Shown: in pieces, positions 16,196-25,623 of the stretch | Position numbering within the stretch: position 1 is the first letter of the stretch | Layout: each line of letters starts with the position of its first letter | Source of the DNA: Methylorubrum zatmanii | Lineage (GTDB): Bacteria > Pseudomonadota > Alphaproteobacteria > Rhizobiales > Beijerinckiaceae | Direction: 5' to 3' | DNA: 46,587 nucleotides | NCBI RefSeq assembly: GCF_014845115.1 | Contig: NZ_NKUI01000038.1 | Span: 1 to 46,587, forward strand | The notes under the pieces: generated by a model | What the model saw: the letters and a program-made list of their open reading frames with translations, nothing else | Told to the model about the DNA's origin: nothing | The model's database searches: none | Made by a program: the position numbers and the translations under genes

Positions 16196-17209
16196 TTATG
16201 AACGCCCGTCATAGACCACCAGCGGGTCCGGGTGTCCGCCCGTGAACACCCAGCCGCATCGCGCGACCGATTTGGTGATCCGGTCTTTCGGCTTCTGGGC
16301 AAGCCGAGCGCGAAGTTTGGCTTGCACTTGGTCCGCGGTCGCACCCGCGCCCGCTGGATCGGCCCATGTCAGGGCATCGTAGTTCTGTGGCTTCGGTGGT
16401 CGGATCGTGCTGCCCGGCCCACAATAGCCGTGCAGGGCGAATGCGCGGTACCGTAGAACGTGGAGGGCATGCACCTCCGGAAGCGATCGAGCTTGGCTGT
16501 CGGTCAGCTTCGCGATGAAGCTCGGCGCGTAGAAGATGTTGCGGAGGTCCGTGTAGGCCTCCGGGTCGCTCGAACTCGCGTAGAGGTGGCAGCAGGTCAG
16601 GTCGCGTGTCGTCGCGCGCTTCAAACCCGTGCTCCACTCGAAGGCGGCCGCCGGGCTCGCATTGTCATCGACCATCACGCCGTCGACGATCGTGCCCCGG
16701 TCGGCCGTCCGACCCCGTACCGTGCGGAAGACGGCTCGGCGTCCGGTCGCCGTGACAACGTCGGGATGAGCGAAGAGCGACAGGGACGCGATCGCTTGAT
16801 CGATCGATCCCCATGGGGATGCGGCGATCAGAAAATCCAGCACCGCCCGCCCATCGTACCCGAACGCAGCAAGAGTCTTGCATTCATCTGGCGTGTCGCT
16901 CGGAAACGGCGGCATGAGCCAACCCGCCACGGGTTGGACCACCACACCCCCAAAGCGGGCTTCCCGCGCCCAGCACGCAATCCCGTCGACGAAGATCGGG
17001 GTGTCGTCATTGGCGACGACATCCTCGCCGTTCGAAACTTGGATGCCCGTTCCGAGGAACGATGTGTTCGTGATGTCGACCGGTCGGTCGGCCCAGTCGA
17101 CGAGGCGGCCTTCGCAATCCCGGCAGATCGCGGCGGGATAGGAGACCGATCCCCGTCCCTCACCGCCGCAGACCGGACAGATCTCGCCGCCCGGACGCCA
17201 TCCCACCAT
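16196..17209 (-). CDS. Unknown protein with N-terminal zinc ribbon
   Basis: The 337-residue product starts at the ATG at 17209, which has a strong AAGGGGG Shine-Dalgarno sequence 6 nt upstream, in preference to the longer upstream start. Near the N-terminus CPVCGGEG and CRDCEGR form a zinc-ribbon-like pair. The rest is mixed alpha/beta with conserved-looking segments (DGIACWAREARFGGVVVQPVAG and SPWGSIDQAIASLSLFA) and no motif I recognise. It is transcribed against the tns operon and is the first cargo gene, followed on its upstream side by the first copy of the repeated intergenic element. Confidence 0.6.
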   Translation of the reverse strand: MVGWRPGGEICPVCGGEGRGSVSYPAAICRDCEGRLVDWADRPVDITNTSFLGTGIQVSNGEDVVANDDTPIFVDGIACWAREARFGGVVVQPVAGWLMPPFPSDTPDECKTLAAFGYDGRAVLDFLIAASPWGSIDQAIASLSLFAHPDVVTATGRRAVFRTVRGRTADRGTIVDGVMVDDNASPAAAFEWSTGLKRATTRDLTCCHLYASSSDPEAYTDLRNIFYAPSFIAKLTDSQARSLPEVHALHVLRYRAFALHGYCGPGSTIRPPKPQNYDALTWADPAGAGATADQVQAKLRARLAQKPKDRITKSVARCGWVFTGGHPDPLVVYDGRS

Positions 17210-17330
17210 GTGATCCCCCTTGCCCCTCACTGACTGAACCACACTGCGACTGAGGCAGGAAGGATGCGGGCCCTGCAGGGGCGGCGATTGCAGGCGCTTC
17301 GGGCCAATCGAGGGCCAAGTCCGAGCCTAT

Positions 17331-17443
17331 CGTCGCTAACGCACCTACTGTCAGAAGGACTGAGCGGAGGTCGGCTGCGAACCCTTCTGCGATCCGCCAA
17401 AGGTGTGAGATCGCCAACCAAAGCGACGATCCTGACAAAAGGT
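17331..17443. repeat. Intergenic inverted-repeat element, copy 1 (b/b' only)
   Basis: Box b (17331-17354) ends CCTACTGTCAG and box b' (17420-17443) reads GCGACGATCCTGACAAAAGG. The two are inverted relative to each other and 65 bp apart. They match the same boxes at 24.8-25.3, 32.6 and 37.6 kb. No good copy of the companion 9-mer is present in this one. Confidence 0.7.
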
Positions 17444-17474
17444 CATGCACAGGGCGTGCCCGCCCGCTCTTCGC

Positions 17475-17505
17475 GATGTATGCATGTTGCGTTTTTGCAT
17501 ACATC
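17475..17505. promoter_or_regulatory. Perfect 10-bp inverted repeat upstream of the nucleotidyltransferase-fold gene (possible operator)
   Basis: GATGTATGCA (17475-17484) and TGCATACATC (17495/17496-17505) are perfectly inverted around an 11-nt AT-rich spacer, ending 10 bp before the ATG at 17516. Position and symmetry fit a dimeric-regulator operator or a translation-blocking hairpin. Confidence 0.5.
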
Positions 17506-17515
17506 ATCGCCCACG

Positions 17516-18427
17516 ATGGTCCGACCGCTCTCGCTCGCCCAGCATACGCTGTACGCTGACCTTCTCGACCAGGGGATCGATGATCTATTCGATCCGGAGA
17601 TGCCGGAGAACGGCAGCATCCTGGTCCGGTCGAACCGCGCCGGCGCGCCAGCCGACCACGCCTACTACCAGGGTTACCGCCCCGCCGCCGGTGATGCCGG
17701 CCGAGGCCAGCGCTACGCCCGCTATCTCGGGCGCGCCGACGATCCTGACGTCGTGGCACGGATCGCGCGGTTTCAGCGGGTGAAGACGGTGCGCGCCGAG
17801 CGCGCAACGACGGTGAGCGCCCTGATCGGAGCCGGGATGCCGCGGCCCGACCGGATCACCGGCCGGATCATCGAGGCGCTCGCGCGCGCCGGCCTGTTTC
17901 CCGACCACGCCGTGCTCCTCGGAGAGGCCGCCTTCCAGACCTACGACGGCGTCCTCGGCGTGCGCTTCCCCAAGCGCCCACAGCGAACCAGGGATGATCC
18001 CGCGGTCGAGATCGCCCTCCGGGATCCCGGCCGGGTCGGCGGCATCCTCGACGCCCTCCGCACGATGGATCCCAGCTTCGCCTCCGGGCCCGAGGACCTT
18101 GGCCTCTGCCGTTCGGCGACCGGCGTGCAGGTCGCCGTCGTCGGCCTCGATCAGGCCAACGACGAGACATCAGACCTCACCGGCTTCCTGATCGATAACC
18201 CGGTGCAATCCCTCGTCTTGCACGGCCCCGGCATTCCCGTCGCCGTGCCAGCGCCGGAGCGGCATGCGGTTCACGCCCTGACGGAAGCCCGTCGAGGAGC
18301 CGGCGCATGCGTAAATCGCGTTTGCACCGAACGCGCTCGCCATCTCGTCGAAGCGCCCAGAGCGATCGGTCGAGATCCTGCGCCGACGGCGGCCATCTTA
18401 GAGGCCACGACACGCAATGGATCGTGA
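17516..18427 (+). CDS. GSU2403-family nucleotidyltransferase-fold protein
   Basis: The 303-residue protein starts MVRPLSLAQHTLYADLLDQ and contains RYARYLGRADDPDVVARIARFQRVK, then LARAGLFPDHAVLLGEAAFQTYDGVLGVRFP. These are the landmarks of the GSU2403 nucleotidyltransferase-fold family, common in rhizobia and methylobacteria and of unknown role. The metal-binding acidic pair expected after LGVRFP is not clean here (DDPAVEIAL), so activity is doubtful. Upstream in-frame starts were rejected because they cross the repeat element and an inverted repeat. It lies 117 bp upstream of the adenine methylase gene in the same direction and may belong to that module. Confidence 0.7.
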   Translation: MVRPLSLAQHTLYADLLDQGIDDLFDPEMPENGSILVRSNRAGAPADHAYYQGYRPAAGDAGRGQRYARYLGRADDPDVVARIARFQRVKTVRAERATTVSALIGAGMPRPDRITGRIIEALARAGLFPDHAVLLGEAAFQTYDGVLGVRFPKRPQRTRDDPAVEIALRDPGRVGGILDALRTMDPSFASGPEDLGLCRSATGVQVAVVGLDQANDETSDLTGFLIDNPVQSLVLHGPGIPVAVPAPERHAVHALTEARRGAGACVNRVCTERARHLVEAPRAIGRDPAPTAAILEATTRNGS

Positions 18428-18544
18428 CAACGCCCCTCACTCAGGCAGACGGATTTGTAGCCGGCCCGGGGTGTCACACATCAGCCACGGGACAGAGCTT
18501 CTGGCGTGCTTGCGTCCATCGCCCTTTTTGGCGATGGTGCGGGC

Positions 18545-19288
18545 ATGACGTACCCGGGTGGAAAAGGGCGGTGCTACAAGCGGATCATCTCGCTGATGCC
18601 GCCGCATCGCACGTACATCGAGACCCATCTCGGCCACGGCGCAGTGCTGCGGCACAAGAAACCTGCGCACGAGAGCTTCGGCTACGATCTGGACCCGACC
18701 GTCATCGCGTGGTGGGGAGACCGCACGCCGCGGGGTTGCACGATCCAGGTCGGCGACGGGATCGCGCACCTGAAGGAGCGGCGCTTCACCGGCGAGGAAC
18801 TCGTCTACTGCGATCCGCCCTATCTCGCCGCGACCCGGCGATCGCGAAGTCGGATCTACCGCCACGATTACAGCGAGGCCGAGCACGTTGCGGCCCTGAC
18901 AGTTCTCCGCAACCTACCCTGCCCGGTCATCCTGTCCGGCTACGCATCGGATCTCTATACGGATTTGCTGCCCGGCTGGCAGCGCATCGACGTTCCCGGC
19001 TGGAGCCAGGCCGGCGCTGTGGTCGAATCGCTCTGGGTGAATTACACCCCCTCCGACCACCTGCATGATTATCAACACATCGGAGCGACATTCCGTGAGC
19101 GCGAGCAAATCCGGCGGCGTCGCAGCCGGGTTCTGAGCCGCATCCAAGCTCTGCCTACGCCGGAACGGCTCGCCATGCTCGAGGAACTCGCCGCAGCCGA
19201 CACATCCGTGTTTCTCGCCGTCGCCAGCCGTCTGCACGATGCCGGGCGCTCTGCGGACACGCCGTTGCTGAACCGAGACGCGCGATGA
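18545..19288 (+). CDS. D12-class (Dam-like) DNA N6-adenine methyltransferase
   Basis: The 247-residue enzyme begins MTYPGGKG, the SAM-binding motif of D12-class adenine methyltransferases, and carries the catalytic DPPY motif at residues 90-93 (VYCDPPYL). TYIETHLGHGAV corresponds to motif I. It is shorter than Dam, with a small target-recognition region. It would methylate adenine in a specific duplex site. Its stop overlaps the start of the next methyltransferase gene (ATGA), and that gene overlaps a nuclease-like gene, indicating a restriction-modification operon. The ATG at 18545 gives the conserved N-terminus. Confidence 0.88.
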   Translation: MTYPGGKGRCYKRIISLMPPHRTYIETHLGHGAVLRHKKPAHESFGYDLDPTVIAWWGDRTPRGCTIQVGDGIAHLKERRFTGEELVYCDPPYLAATRRSRSRIYRHDYSEAEHVAALTVLRNLPCPVILSGYASDLYTDLLPGWQRIDVPGWSQAGAVVESLWVNYTPSDHLHDYQHIGATFREREQIRRRRSRVLSRIQALPTPERLAMLEELAAADTSVFLAVASRLHDAGRSADTPLLNRDAR

Positions 19289-22248
19289 GCGCGCTCCCTG
19301 TATCCGCGACCGTCCATGCGGTCATCGAGCGGCTCGGCTACAGCGAGGCCAACGGTCTGGTCTGGGCCGAAGCCTTTGATGCTCTCGGCTCTCATCGCGC
19401 GGCGCTCGCGACGGCCGCAGCCCGCATGCAGGTGGTCGCGGCGTTCGGTCTTCGCCCGTCCCACCACCGTCCCCGCTTCAAGCCGCTCGTCCTGATCGCA
19501 CAAGCCGAGGACGACAGCGCAGTTCTGAACCTGCACCGGCGCGTCTGGAGCCAGGGACTGGTACCGTATCTGATCGTGGTCACGCCTCAGAGCGCTTGGC
19601 TTTGCGACGGGTTCGGCTTCTCATCGGACACGCGCGAGCAACGCACGCGCAAAAGGGTCGCGGTCGACGACCTCGCAGGCCCAAGCGATACCGTGTTTCC
19701 CAAGCTGCACGCTCACGCGTTGCGCTCGCGCGTGACGTGGCGCGACTATGCCGTCTCGGAAACCGGCGTCGACGAGGTGCTGCTGAAGAACCTTGGCAGC
19801 CTCTCCGACGTTCTGACGAGGGGACAGGCCGGGCTCAGCAAGCTGCCGATCCAGCTCGCCCATACGCTCATCGGGCGGATGATTTACATCTACATGCTGG
19901 TTGATCGGGGCATCCTGAATGAAGCCTGGTTCGAGCACCAGAAGCAGGACCGCCGCGCCGTCGTCGAGCCGTATCATCCCTGGCCGGTCGAGACATTTCT
20001 CGCCCTCAACGCAAAGCTCGATGGGGTCTTCAACGGGACCATCTTCCCGCTTACGACGGATCCCGCGATCATCGAAGCCGCGCATCTCACCTACTTGCGC
20101 GACGCGATCAGGCTCGGCCGGGCCAACAGCGACGGCAGCCTCCAACTCGCCCTGTTCGAGATCGATCTCGGCTCAATCCGGATCGAGACGCTTTCGGCCG
20201 TCTATGAACTGTTCCTCGCCAAGACAAACCCGAAGCGGAAGAAGGCCGACGGCGCGTTCTACACCCCGCCGTTCCTCGCTGACTTCATCCTGGATGCCGT
20301 TGAGGACCGGAAGCTCCTGACGGAGCACGACCGCGTTCTCGATCCGGCCTGCGGCTCAGGTGTCTTTCTCGTCGGCGCATACCGGCGCAAGATCGAGAAC
20401 GCGCTCGTCGCCGAACGGCAGTCTGTCCTGCCAGCCGAACGCCTCCAGATGATCCTGACGACCGGTATCTTCGGAGCCGAACTCGAGCCGCAGGCCTGTC
20501 ACGTCGCAGCCTTTAGCTTGTATCTCACCCTCCTCGACTACCTCGCCGAGGAGGAGATCATGGCGTTCTCCCTCGGCAAGCGCGGGGCTGCCAAGAAGCT
20601 GTTCCCTCCGCTCGTCGGCACGAACCTCATCGCCGATGACTTCTTCGCGCCAAGCACGCGCTTCTCAGCCCGGTTCGATATCGTCGTGGGCAATCCGCCG
20701 TGGGGCAATGCGCTTCGCAGCGATGCCGAATGGCTGAAGAAGGCTGCGCTTCGGTGGAAGGACAAGGTCGAGAACGCTCAGGCCGCCCAGGTCTTCGTTC
20801 TTGAAACGCTCGATCGTGCGATCGCGCCTACGGGCATCGCCGCCTATCTGCTGCCCGCCAGTTCCTTCGGCAACGATCGCGCCGCGCCGTTCCGGCATGC
20901 CATGACGGCGTACCAAATCGTCAGTGTGACGAACCTTGCCCCGTTCCGACGCGAACTCTTCAAGGAAGCCGAACAGGCCGCCGCGATCCTGATCATGTCA
21001 AACAGCGTGGCCGAGCCTGATCACCTCGTCCGCTTCGACGCGCCGACGGCGATCTCTCAGCCGGTCAAGCGGCGCACCGCGGCTTGGACGCTCGTCCTCG
21101 ATCCAGGCGAGAGCGTCGGCATCCCACAGGCGGAACTCGACACAGACACGGCTTGGGTCCGCGGGATCAACGGGCGATCGGTCGATCGCCTGATCATGAA
21201 CTATGTCGACGGACATATCGCCCGTCAGCGGTTCGCGACCCTCGGGTCCCTGACACCAGAACTCGTGGTGAAGCTCGGGGCCGAGACACGCTATTCGGGC
21301 GTACCCATGGACCATACGCTGACGACACGCGGCGATGCTCGGACGGACTATATGAACTTCGTCGGTGCCGGTTCGGCACTGAAGCTCGGCGATACCGAGG
21401 GCATCTACCCCCTGGCCAAGGCGGTTCAGAAGGGCATCAAGGGCCAGTATCGTTCGCTCTTCCTGAACGACGTCGTCCTCGTACCGCGCAAGCAAGGACC
21501 GGCAGCCCTGGCGACGCGGCCCGTCGCGTTCAACACGACACTCATCGGCATCGGCCTCAAAGAGCCCAAAGCCGACCACGGACGGACACTCTTGCGAGCG
21601 ATCACCCTGGTGCTGAACAGCCGTTGGGCCCAGTACTACCTGACCCTGCACGCCCCCTCCGCGATGATGGATCGCCCCCGCTTGAGCCTCGGTGATCTCA
21701 CGTCGCTGCCGCTGCCCTTCCGGGGCCCCGAGGATCCGCGGCTCGAGCGCTTCTTCGAGCAGTCCCAGACCGATCTCGATGCAGCCTGCTACGATCTTCT
21801 CGGGATCACTGGCGAATTCCGCTCTGCCATCGAGGAATTTCTGGATTATCGTCGCCTGTTCGCGAACGCCAAGGTTCCAGAGGAAGCCTTCTTGGACGCC
21901 GAGGAGGCTGCTCACACGACCTACGTGCAGACCATCCGCAAGCGCCTGATCGGTGTCGCTGGCGTCGGACCGGAATGCGAGTTTCGAGATCCGGTTCGCA
22001 ACGTCACCGTCGTGCAGACCTCGCTCGATCCCGGCGTGCCCTCCCAGAGCTTCGATTTGGAACCGGCGCTGCGATCCTACGATCAGAACGCTGGAGCGGC
22101 GTTCGAAGACAGCCTGTTCTACTGGCGCGATCCCGATGCCGCGCGCCTCGTCCTGGTCAAGCCGTCCGAGGCCCACCACTGGACGATTGCCCAAGCCTTC
22201 ATCGACGCGGATCGCGTCGCGGCCGGTATCCTCGCGCCCCACGCATGA
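19285..22248 (+). CDS. Eco57I-like N6-adenine DNA methyltransferase, large
   Basis: The 987-residue protein has an N-terminal region of about 300 residues without a clear nuclease motif, then GAFYTPPFLADFI, SAM motif I DPACGSG at residue 353 and catalytic NPPW at residue 470, the type IIG/Eco57I and N-6 DNA methylase pattern. The C-terminal half should hold the target-recognition domain. It overlaps the D12 methylase by 4 bp upstream and the PD-(D/E)XK-like gene by 4 bp downstream. The probable role is host protection, and possibly target recognition for the partner nuclease. A fused nuclease domain at the N-terminus cannot be excluded. Confidence 0.85.
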   Translation: MSALPVSATVHAVIERLGYSEANGLVWAEAFDALGSHRAALATAAARMQVVAAFGLRPSHHRPRFKPLVLIAQAEDDSAVLNLHRRVWSQGLVPYLIVVTPQSAWLCDGFGFSSDTREQRTRKRVAVDDLAGPSDTVFPKLHAHALRSRVTWRDYAVSETGVDEVLLKNLGSLSDVLTRGQAGLSKLPIQLAHTLIGRMIYIYMLVDRGILNEAWFEHQKQDRRAVVEPYHPWPVETFLALNAKLDGVFNGTIFPLTTDPAIIEAAHLTYLRDAIRLGRANSDGSLQLALFEIDLGSIRIETLSAVYELFLAKTNPKRKKADGAFYTPPFLADFILDAVEDRKLLTEHDRVLDPACGSGVFLVGAYRRKIENALVAERQSVLPAERLQMILTTGIFGAELEPQACHVAAFSLYLTLLDYLAEEEIMAFSLGKRGAAKKLFPPLVGTNLIADDFFAPSTRFSARFDIVVGNPPWGNALRSDAEWLKKAALRWKDKVENAQAAQVFVLETLDRAIAPTGIAAYLLPASSFGNDRAAPFRHAMTAYQIVSVTNLAPFRRELFKEAEQAAAILIMSNSVAEPDHLVRFDAPTAISQPVKRRTAAWTLVLDPGESVGIPQAELDTDTAWVRGINGRSVDRLIMNYVDGHIARQRFATLGSLTPELVVKLGAETRYSGVPMDHTLTTRGDARTDYMNFVGAGSALKLGDTEGIYPLAKAVQKGIKGQYRSLFLNDVVLVPRKQGPAALATRPVAFNTTLIGIGLKEPKADHGRTLLRAITLVLNSRWAQYYLTLHAPSAMMDRPRLSLGDLTSLPLPFRGPEDPRLERFFEQSQTDLDAACYDLLGITGEFRSAIEEFLDYRRLFANAKVPEEAFLDAEEAAHTTYVQTIRKRLIGVAGVGPECEFRDPVRNVTVVQTSLDPGVPSQSFDLEPALRSYDQNAGAAFEDSLFYWRDPDAARLVLVKPSEAHHWTIAQAFIDADRVAAGILAPHA

Positions 22249-22958
22249 TCGCCCAGACCAAGAGGCAAGCCGCTCTCATCGAGACGTTCATGGCGGCCGG
22301 AATGGTCCGCGACGAAGCCAGCATCTGGAGCGCCCTGACGGTCACGTCTCTTCGTGCCGTCGCCATCGCCTACAAGCGCCTGCGACGTCAGAAGGCTTGG
22401 GACGCACAGCGTGCCATTAGGCCTGAGAAGAAAATGGGCGAAGTCGACATCTCGGTCGCCCTCTTCCATGAGATCGACCGTCTCAAAGACAGATTTAGGA
22501 TCGACAATCCTCTTCGGGACATCGAATTCGTCCCCGAGCTTCCCGTGGAAAGCCGCACACGACGCGGGCCAACAGCACGGCGCATGGACTTCCGGATCAA
22601 GCGCCGGTTCGGAAGCCGTCGCACAGCCTCCCTGGCCGTCGAGGCCAAGCTCCTCCGACAGCACGGCGACGTCACGTCTGCCTATCTCGGCGAAGATGGG
22701 CTCGGCTGCTTTCTCACGACAGACTCGACCTACACCCGCGAGCGCGTAGCGCTCATGTTCGCGTACTCTGCGGCTCAGGAGCATCCGCCGTGGGCCAATC
22801 TGATTGAAGGCGCTCTGCGCGGCGGCGAATACGGAGCGACGCTGCATGCCGTTCAGCCTCAGTTCGGCATCGCACTGCATTCTGGAGTGCCGAGACCAGC
22901 CCTCGAACTCCCGGACATCTCCATCCTGCATCTGGTATTTGCATTTCCACCAAACTAA
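22245..22958 (+). CDS. Putative restriction endonuclease partner, PD-(D/E)XK-like
   Basis: The 237-residue product starts at the ATG overlapping the methylase stop. Helices at the N-terminus are followed by Asp115 in RRMDFRIKRR, a strand, and Glu133/Lys135 in SLAVEAKLL: an order and spacing typical of PD-(D/E)XK nucleases. I do not recognise the exact family. In an operon with two adenine methyltransferases it is the natural candidate for the cleaving subunit. The interval 22959-23117 shows no gene but holds one GGGTACGAC copy at 23047. Confidence 0.6.
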   Translation: MIAQTKRQAALIETFMAAGMVRDEASIWSALTVTSLRAVAIAYKRLRRQKAWDAQRAIRPEKKMGEVDISVALFHEIDRLKDRFRIDNPLRDIEFVPELPVESRTRRGPTARRMDFRIKRRFGSRRTASLAVEAKLLRQHGDVTSAYLGEDGLGCFLTTDSTYTRERVALMFAYSAAQEHPPWANLIEGALRGGEYGATLHAVQPQFGIALHSGVPRPALELPDISILHLVFAFPPN

Positions 22959-23117
22959 AAAATTCGGAACTTCCAAGAAGCGCATGTTTGGAAACCGCAG
23001 GTTCAGGATAGTGGAGACCAATCTCCGCTAGGGACCTGGGGACAGCGGGTACGACAGGGCTGCGTTAGGTTTGGCCGCGCCTCCTGAGGTTCGTCTCGAA
23101 CCCACCAGGCCCACGCG

Positions 23118-24779
23118 ATGTCCGATCCGAACGCCCCCGCCAATGAGAACCCCGAGCCAGGGGACGCCCATGCGCAGCAGGAGGCGCTGAAAGCGGCGTT
23201 CCAGGCCGACGCGAAGCCGACCAAGTCCCGGTGGGCCGATCCGGACACGTCGCTGCTGAGGACCAGCTTCGTCGACGCCCCCCGATTTCCGGTCGAGGTG
23301 CTCGGCCCTTTCTGGCAGACCTGGGTCGAGCAATCGGCTCGGGCCGCGAACGCCCCGGTCGACTACACTGCCGGCACCCTGCTCGCGACCGTCGGGGCGC
23401 TGCTCGGCAATGTGCGCTGGCCCAACGTCGAGGGCGTCTGGGAACACCCGAGCGTGCTGTGGATCGGTCTCGTCGGCAATCCCTCGACCGCCAAGAGCCC
23501 CGGCATGCGCCCGGTGCGTCGTCTGATCAACCAGATCGAGGCCAAGCGTGCCGCCACCATCGACGGCGAGGGGGCGGCCCATCGCCTGAAGGCCGTCGTC
23601 GCTGACCTCAAGGACAAGGCGTGGCGGCGCGCCGTCGAAGAGGCGCTCGCCCAGGACAAGCCGCCGCCCGAGTGGCCCGAGGACGCCGAGATCCCGGCGA
23701 CGCCGGTGATGCCGGTCCTGCACGTGGTCGACGCTACGACCGAAGGCCTGATCACGACCGCCGCCGGCTCGCCGCGCGGGCTGCTGCAATTCTCCGACGA
23801 GCTCGCGGGCTGGTTCGGCGGCTTCGACCGCTATCGCGCCAAGGGCGTCAGCGCCGACCGGCCGTTCTGGCTGAAGGCCTACGACGGTGATCCCTACACC
23901 GTGATTCGCAAGGGCGGCGACCTGAAGAACGGCGTGCGCGCACCGGTCGAGATCTCGCACCTATCGATCGGCGTCATCGGCAGCGTCCAGCCAGAGCCGC
24001 TGCGCGACTTCCTGACGAAGTCCGACGACGGCCTCGCCCATCGCTTCCTGTGGATGTGGCCCGAGGGCCCGACCAGCTTCCGGATACCGCGCAAGTCCGA
24101 CACGCACGCGCGGGCCGATGACGACCGGGCCCGCGCGGCGCTGATCGCGATCGACGACTTATCGACGCGGGTGAAGAACCGGCCCGACGAGGTCGCGGTG
24201 TCCGAGGAGGCTACCGACCTCCTCCAGGCCTTCGGCCAGAGGATGATGGACGACGCCCGGGGCAAGAGCGCGTGGTACGCCTCAACGCTCAACAAGGCTC
24301 CCGGCCAGGCTCTGCGCCTCAGCGCCGTCCTGACGTTCCTGCAGTGGAGCGGCGGGGCGGAGGACGCAGAATCGCCGACGACGATCGACGCCGACCGCAT
24401 GGCCGAGGCGATCCACCTGATGGACGCCTACTTCCTCGAACAGGCCAAGCGCGTCCGGCAGACGGCGACCGTCGGCGATGGAGAGGCCGATGCCCGCGCC
24501 GTGCTCGCGATCCTGCGCGAACGCGACTGGCGCGATTGCTTCACCGGGCGGCAGCTCCAGCGTGTCGCCAGTGGACGGCTCGCGAACACCCGGCTCCGCA
24601 AGGACGCCTGCGCCCTCCTCGTCGAGGCCGGCCTCCTCTGGTGGAAGCCCGAGCGGGAGGGCACCACCAAGGGTCGCGAGCGAGAGGAATATCGCGTCAA
24701 CGCCCGGGTGATCTTCCCGCAGGAACCCTCGACCGCGGACGCCGCTCCCCAAGCAGAGCCGACCGACGAAGCCGCCTAA
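23118..24779 (+). CDS. DUF3987-family ATPase-like protein
   Basis: The 553-residue protein matches the DUF3987 family found in phages, plasmids and islands, often next to primases and helicases. Visible landmarks are a P-loop-like GNPSTAKS starting at residue 120, LQFSDELAGWFGGFDRY, then FWLKAYDGDPYTV and GSVQPEPLRDFL, and a C-terminal winged-helix-like part. The family is thought to act in DNA replication or processing. No primase domain is fused and none is encoded nearby, which is unusual. It ends 11 bp before box b of the repeated intergenic element. Confidence 0.8.
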   Translation: MSDPNAPANENPEPGDAHAQQEALKAAFQADAKPTKSRWADPDTSLLRTSFVDAPRFPVEVLGPFWQTWVEQSARAANAPVDYTAGTLLATVGALLGNVRWPNVEGVWEHPSVLWIGLVGNPSTAKSPGMRPVRRLINQIEAKRAATIDGEGAAHRLKAVVADLKDKAWRRAVEEALAQDKPPPEWPEDAEIPATPVMPVLHVVDATTEGLITTAAGSPRGLLQFSDELAGWFGGFDRYRAKGVSADRPFWLKAYDGDPYTVIRKGGDLKNGVRAPVEISHLSIGVIGSVQPEPLRDFLTKSDDGLAHRFLWMWPEGPTSFRIPRKSDTHARADDDRARAALIAIDDLSTRVKNRPDEVAVSEEATDLLQAFGQRMMDDARGKSAWYASTLNKAPGQALRLSAVLTFLQWSGGAEDAESPTTIDADRMAEAIHLMDAYFLEQAKRVRQTATVGDGEADARAVLAILRERDWRDCFTGRQLQRVASGRLANTRLRKDACALLVEAGLLWWKPEREGTTKGREREEYRVNARVIFPQEPSTADAAPQAEPTDEAA

Positions 24780-24790
24780 GCCAGGCTTCT

Positions 24791-25269
24791 GTCGCTACTG
24801 GCCCTATTGTCAGGAACTCCCCGGGCGGACAGACCAAATCTGCCCGTTCGTCGTACCCCTACTTCTGCATCCCCGGTCGTGAGTACCGAGGGCGGAACGC
24901 TCGGGCCGACCTCGGACTTCACCCGGGGTCCCCAGTTCCGGCGCAGATCCCTTGAGGTCCAGGCCCCTCCCGTGTCGTCGTGCTGTGTCACCTACGAGAT
25001 CCACTCCGGCAACGATGGCGCAATCGCGATCTCTGTCACCACGACCACAGGCATGACCGTCGAACGTCGCGATCTCGCATCCTTCGCCGATGCACAGGCG
25101 GCATTGGACGACCTGCGGGCCATCCTCGCGGCCCAGGATCTCGATCTCATCCAGGCGGGCGGCCCCGTGCTCCTTTGAAGCCACGGCACCGGGCTAGGCC
25201 GCCAAGCTCGTCGAGCCCATCCCCTCCAATGCGGAGCCGCTGACAGAACCGACAATCCTGACAATTGGT
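24791..25269. repeat. Intergenic inverted-repeat element, copy 2 (expanded)
   Basis: Box b (24791-24813) ends CCCTATTGTCAG, the 9-mer GTCGTACCC is at 24850-24858, and box b' (25242-25269) reads GACAGAACCGACAATCCTG then ACAATTGG. In other copies b and b' are about 60 bp apart; here about 430 bp, including a small ORF, lies between them. Confidence 0.7.
24972..25178 (+). CDS. Small protein of unknown function between boxes b and b'
   Basis: A 68-residue frame from GTG 24972 (VSSCCVTYEIHSGNDGAIAI) has alternating hydrophobic beta-strand-like residues, then an amphipathic helix (FADAQAALDDLRAILAAQDL). The composition looks coding and the frame has a compact domain shape. No family is recognised. 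A longer in-frame start at 24807 would begin inside box b, so the internal GTG is preferred. It sits alone between the two halves of a repeated element. Confidence 0.4.
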   Translation: MSSCCVTYEIHSGNDGAIAISVTTTTGMTVERRDLASFADAQAALDDLRAILAAQDLDLIQAGGPVLL

Positions 25270-25623
25270 CGGGGTGGCAGGACGCAGAAACGGCCAGGCC
25301 GTCGCTCGGCGAATGCCTGACCAGGAGGGCACCCTGCCCTATGCGTTCTGAGCCTACGGGGGTGGGGCCTATAAGAGCAGCACCGCGGGCTTTGATCGGA
25401 TCCTCGTTCGACGCCGCGTAGTCGTGCAGGTTTGCGGCTTCGGACGATCGACAGAAGTTACCCGTCGGCCACGCCGTCGTCGGCCTCAGCGCGCGATGCG
25501 CTCCCGGTGTTGCGCGCTCGCAATTGCGTGATCACGACCGCGGCCTGAAACTTCAGGTCGCCATCAGGCGCATCCGTCACCCTCAGAAGGTGGCATGTCG
25601 TTACGCCACAAGGGGATAGGTGG
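25270..25623. other. Gene-free stretch with GGGCCTATAA motif
   Basis: I see no convincing gene here. GGGCCTATAA at about 25368 recurs as GGGCCTATAAAA at about 37810, about 100 and 87 bp after box b' respectively, so it may be a promoter element attached to the repeat. A GC-rich palindromic patch lies at about 25490-25520. Confidence 0.35.
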
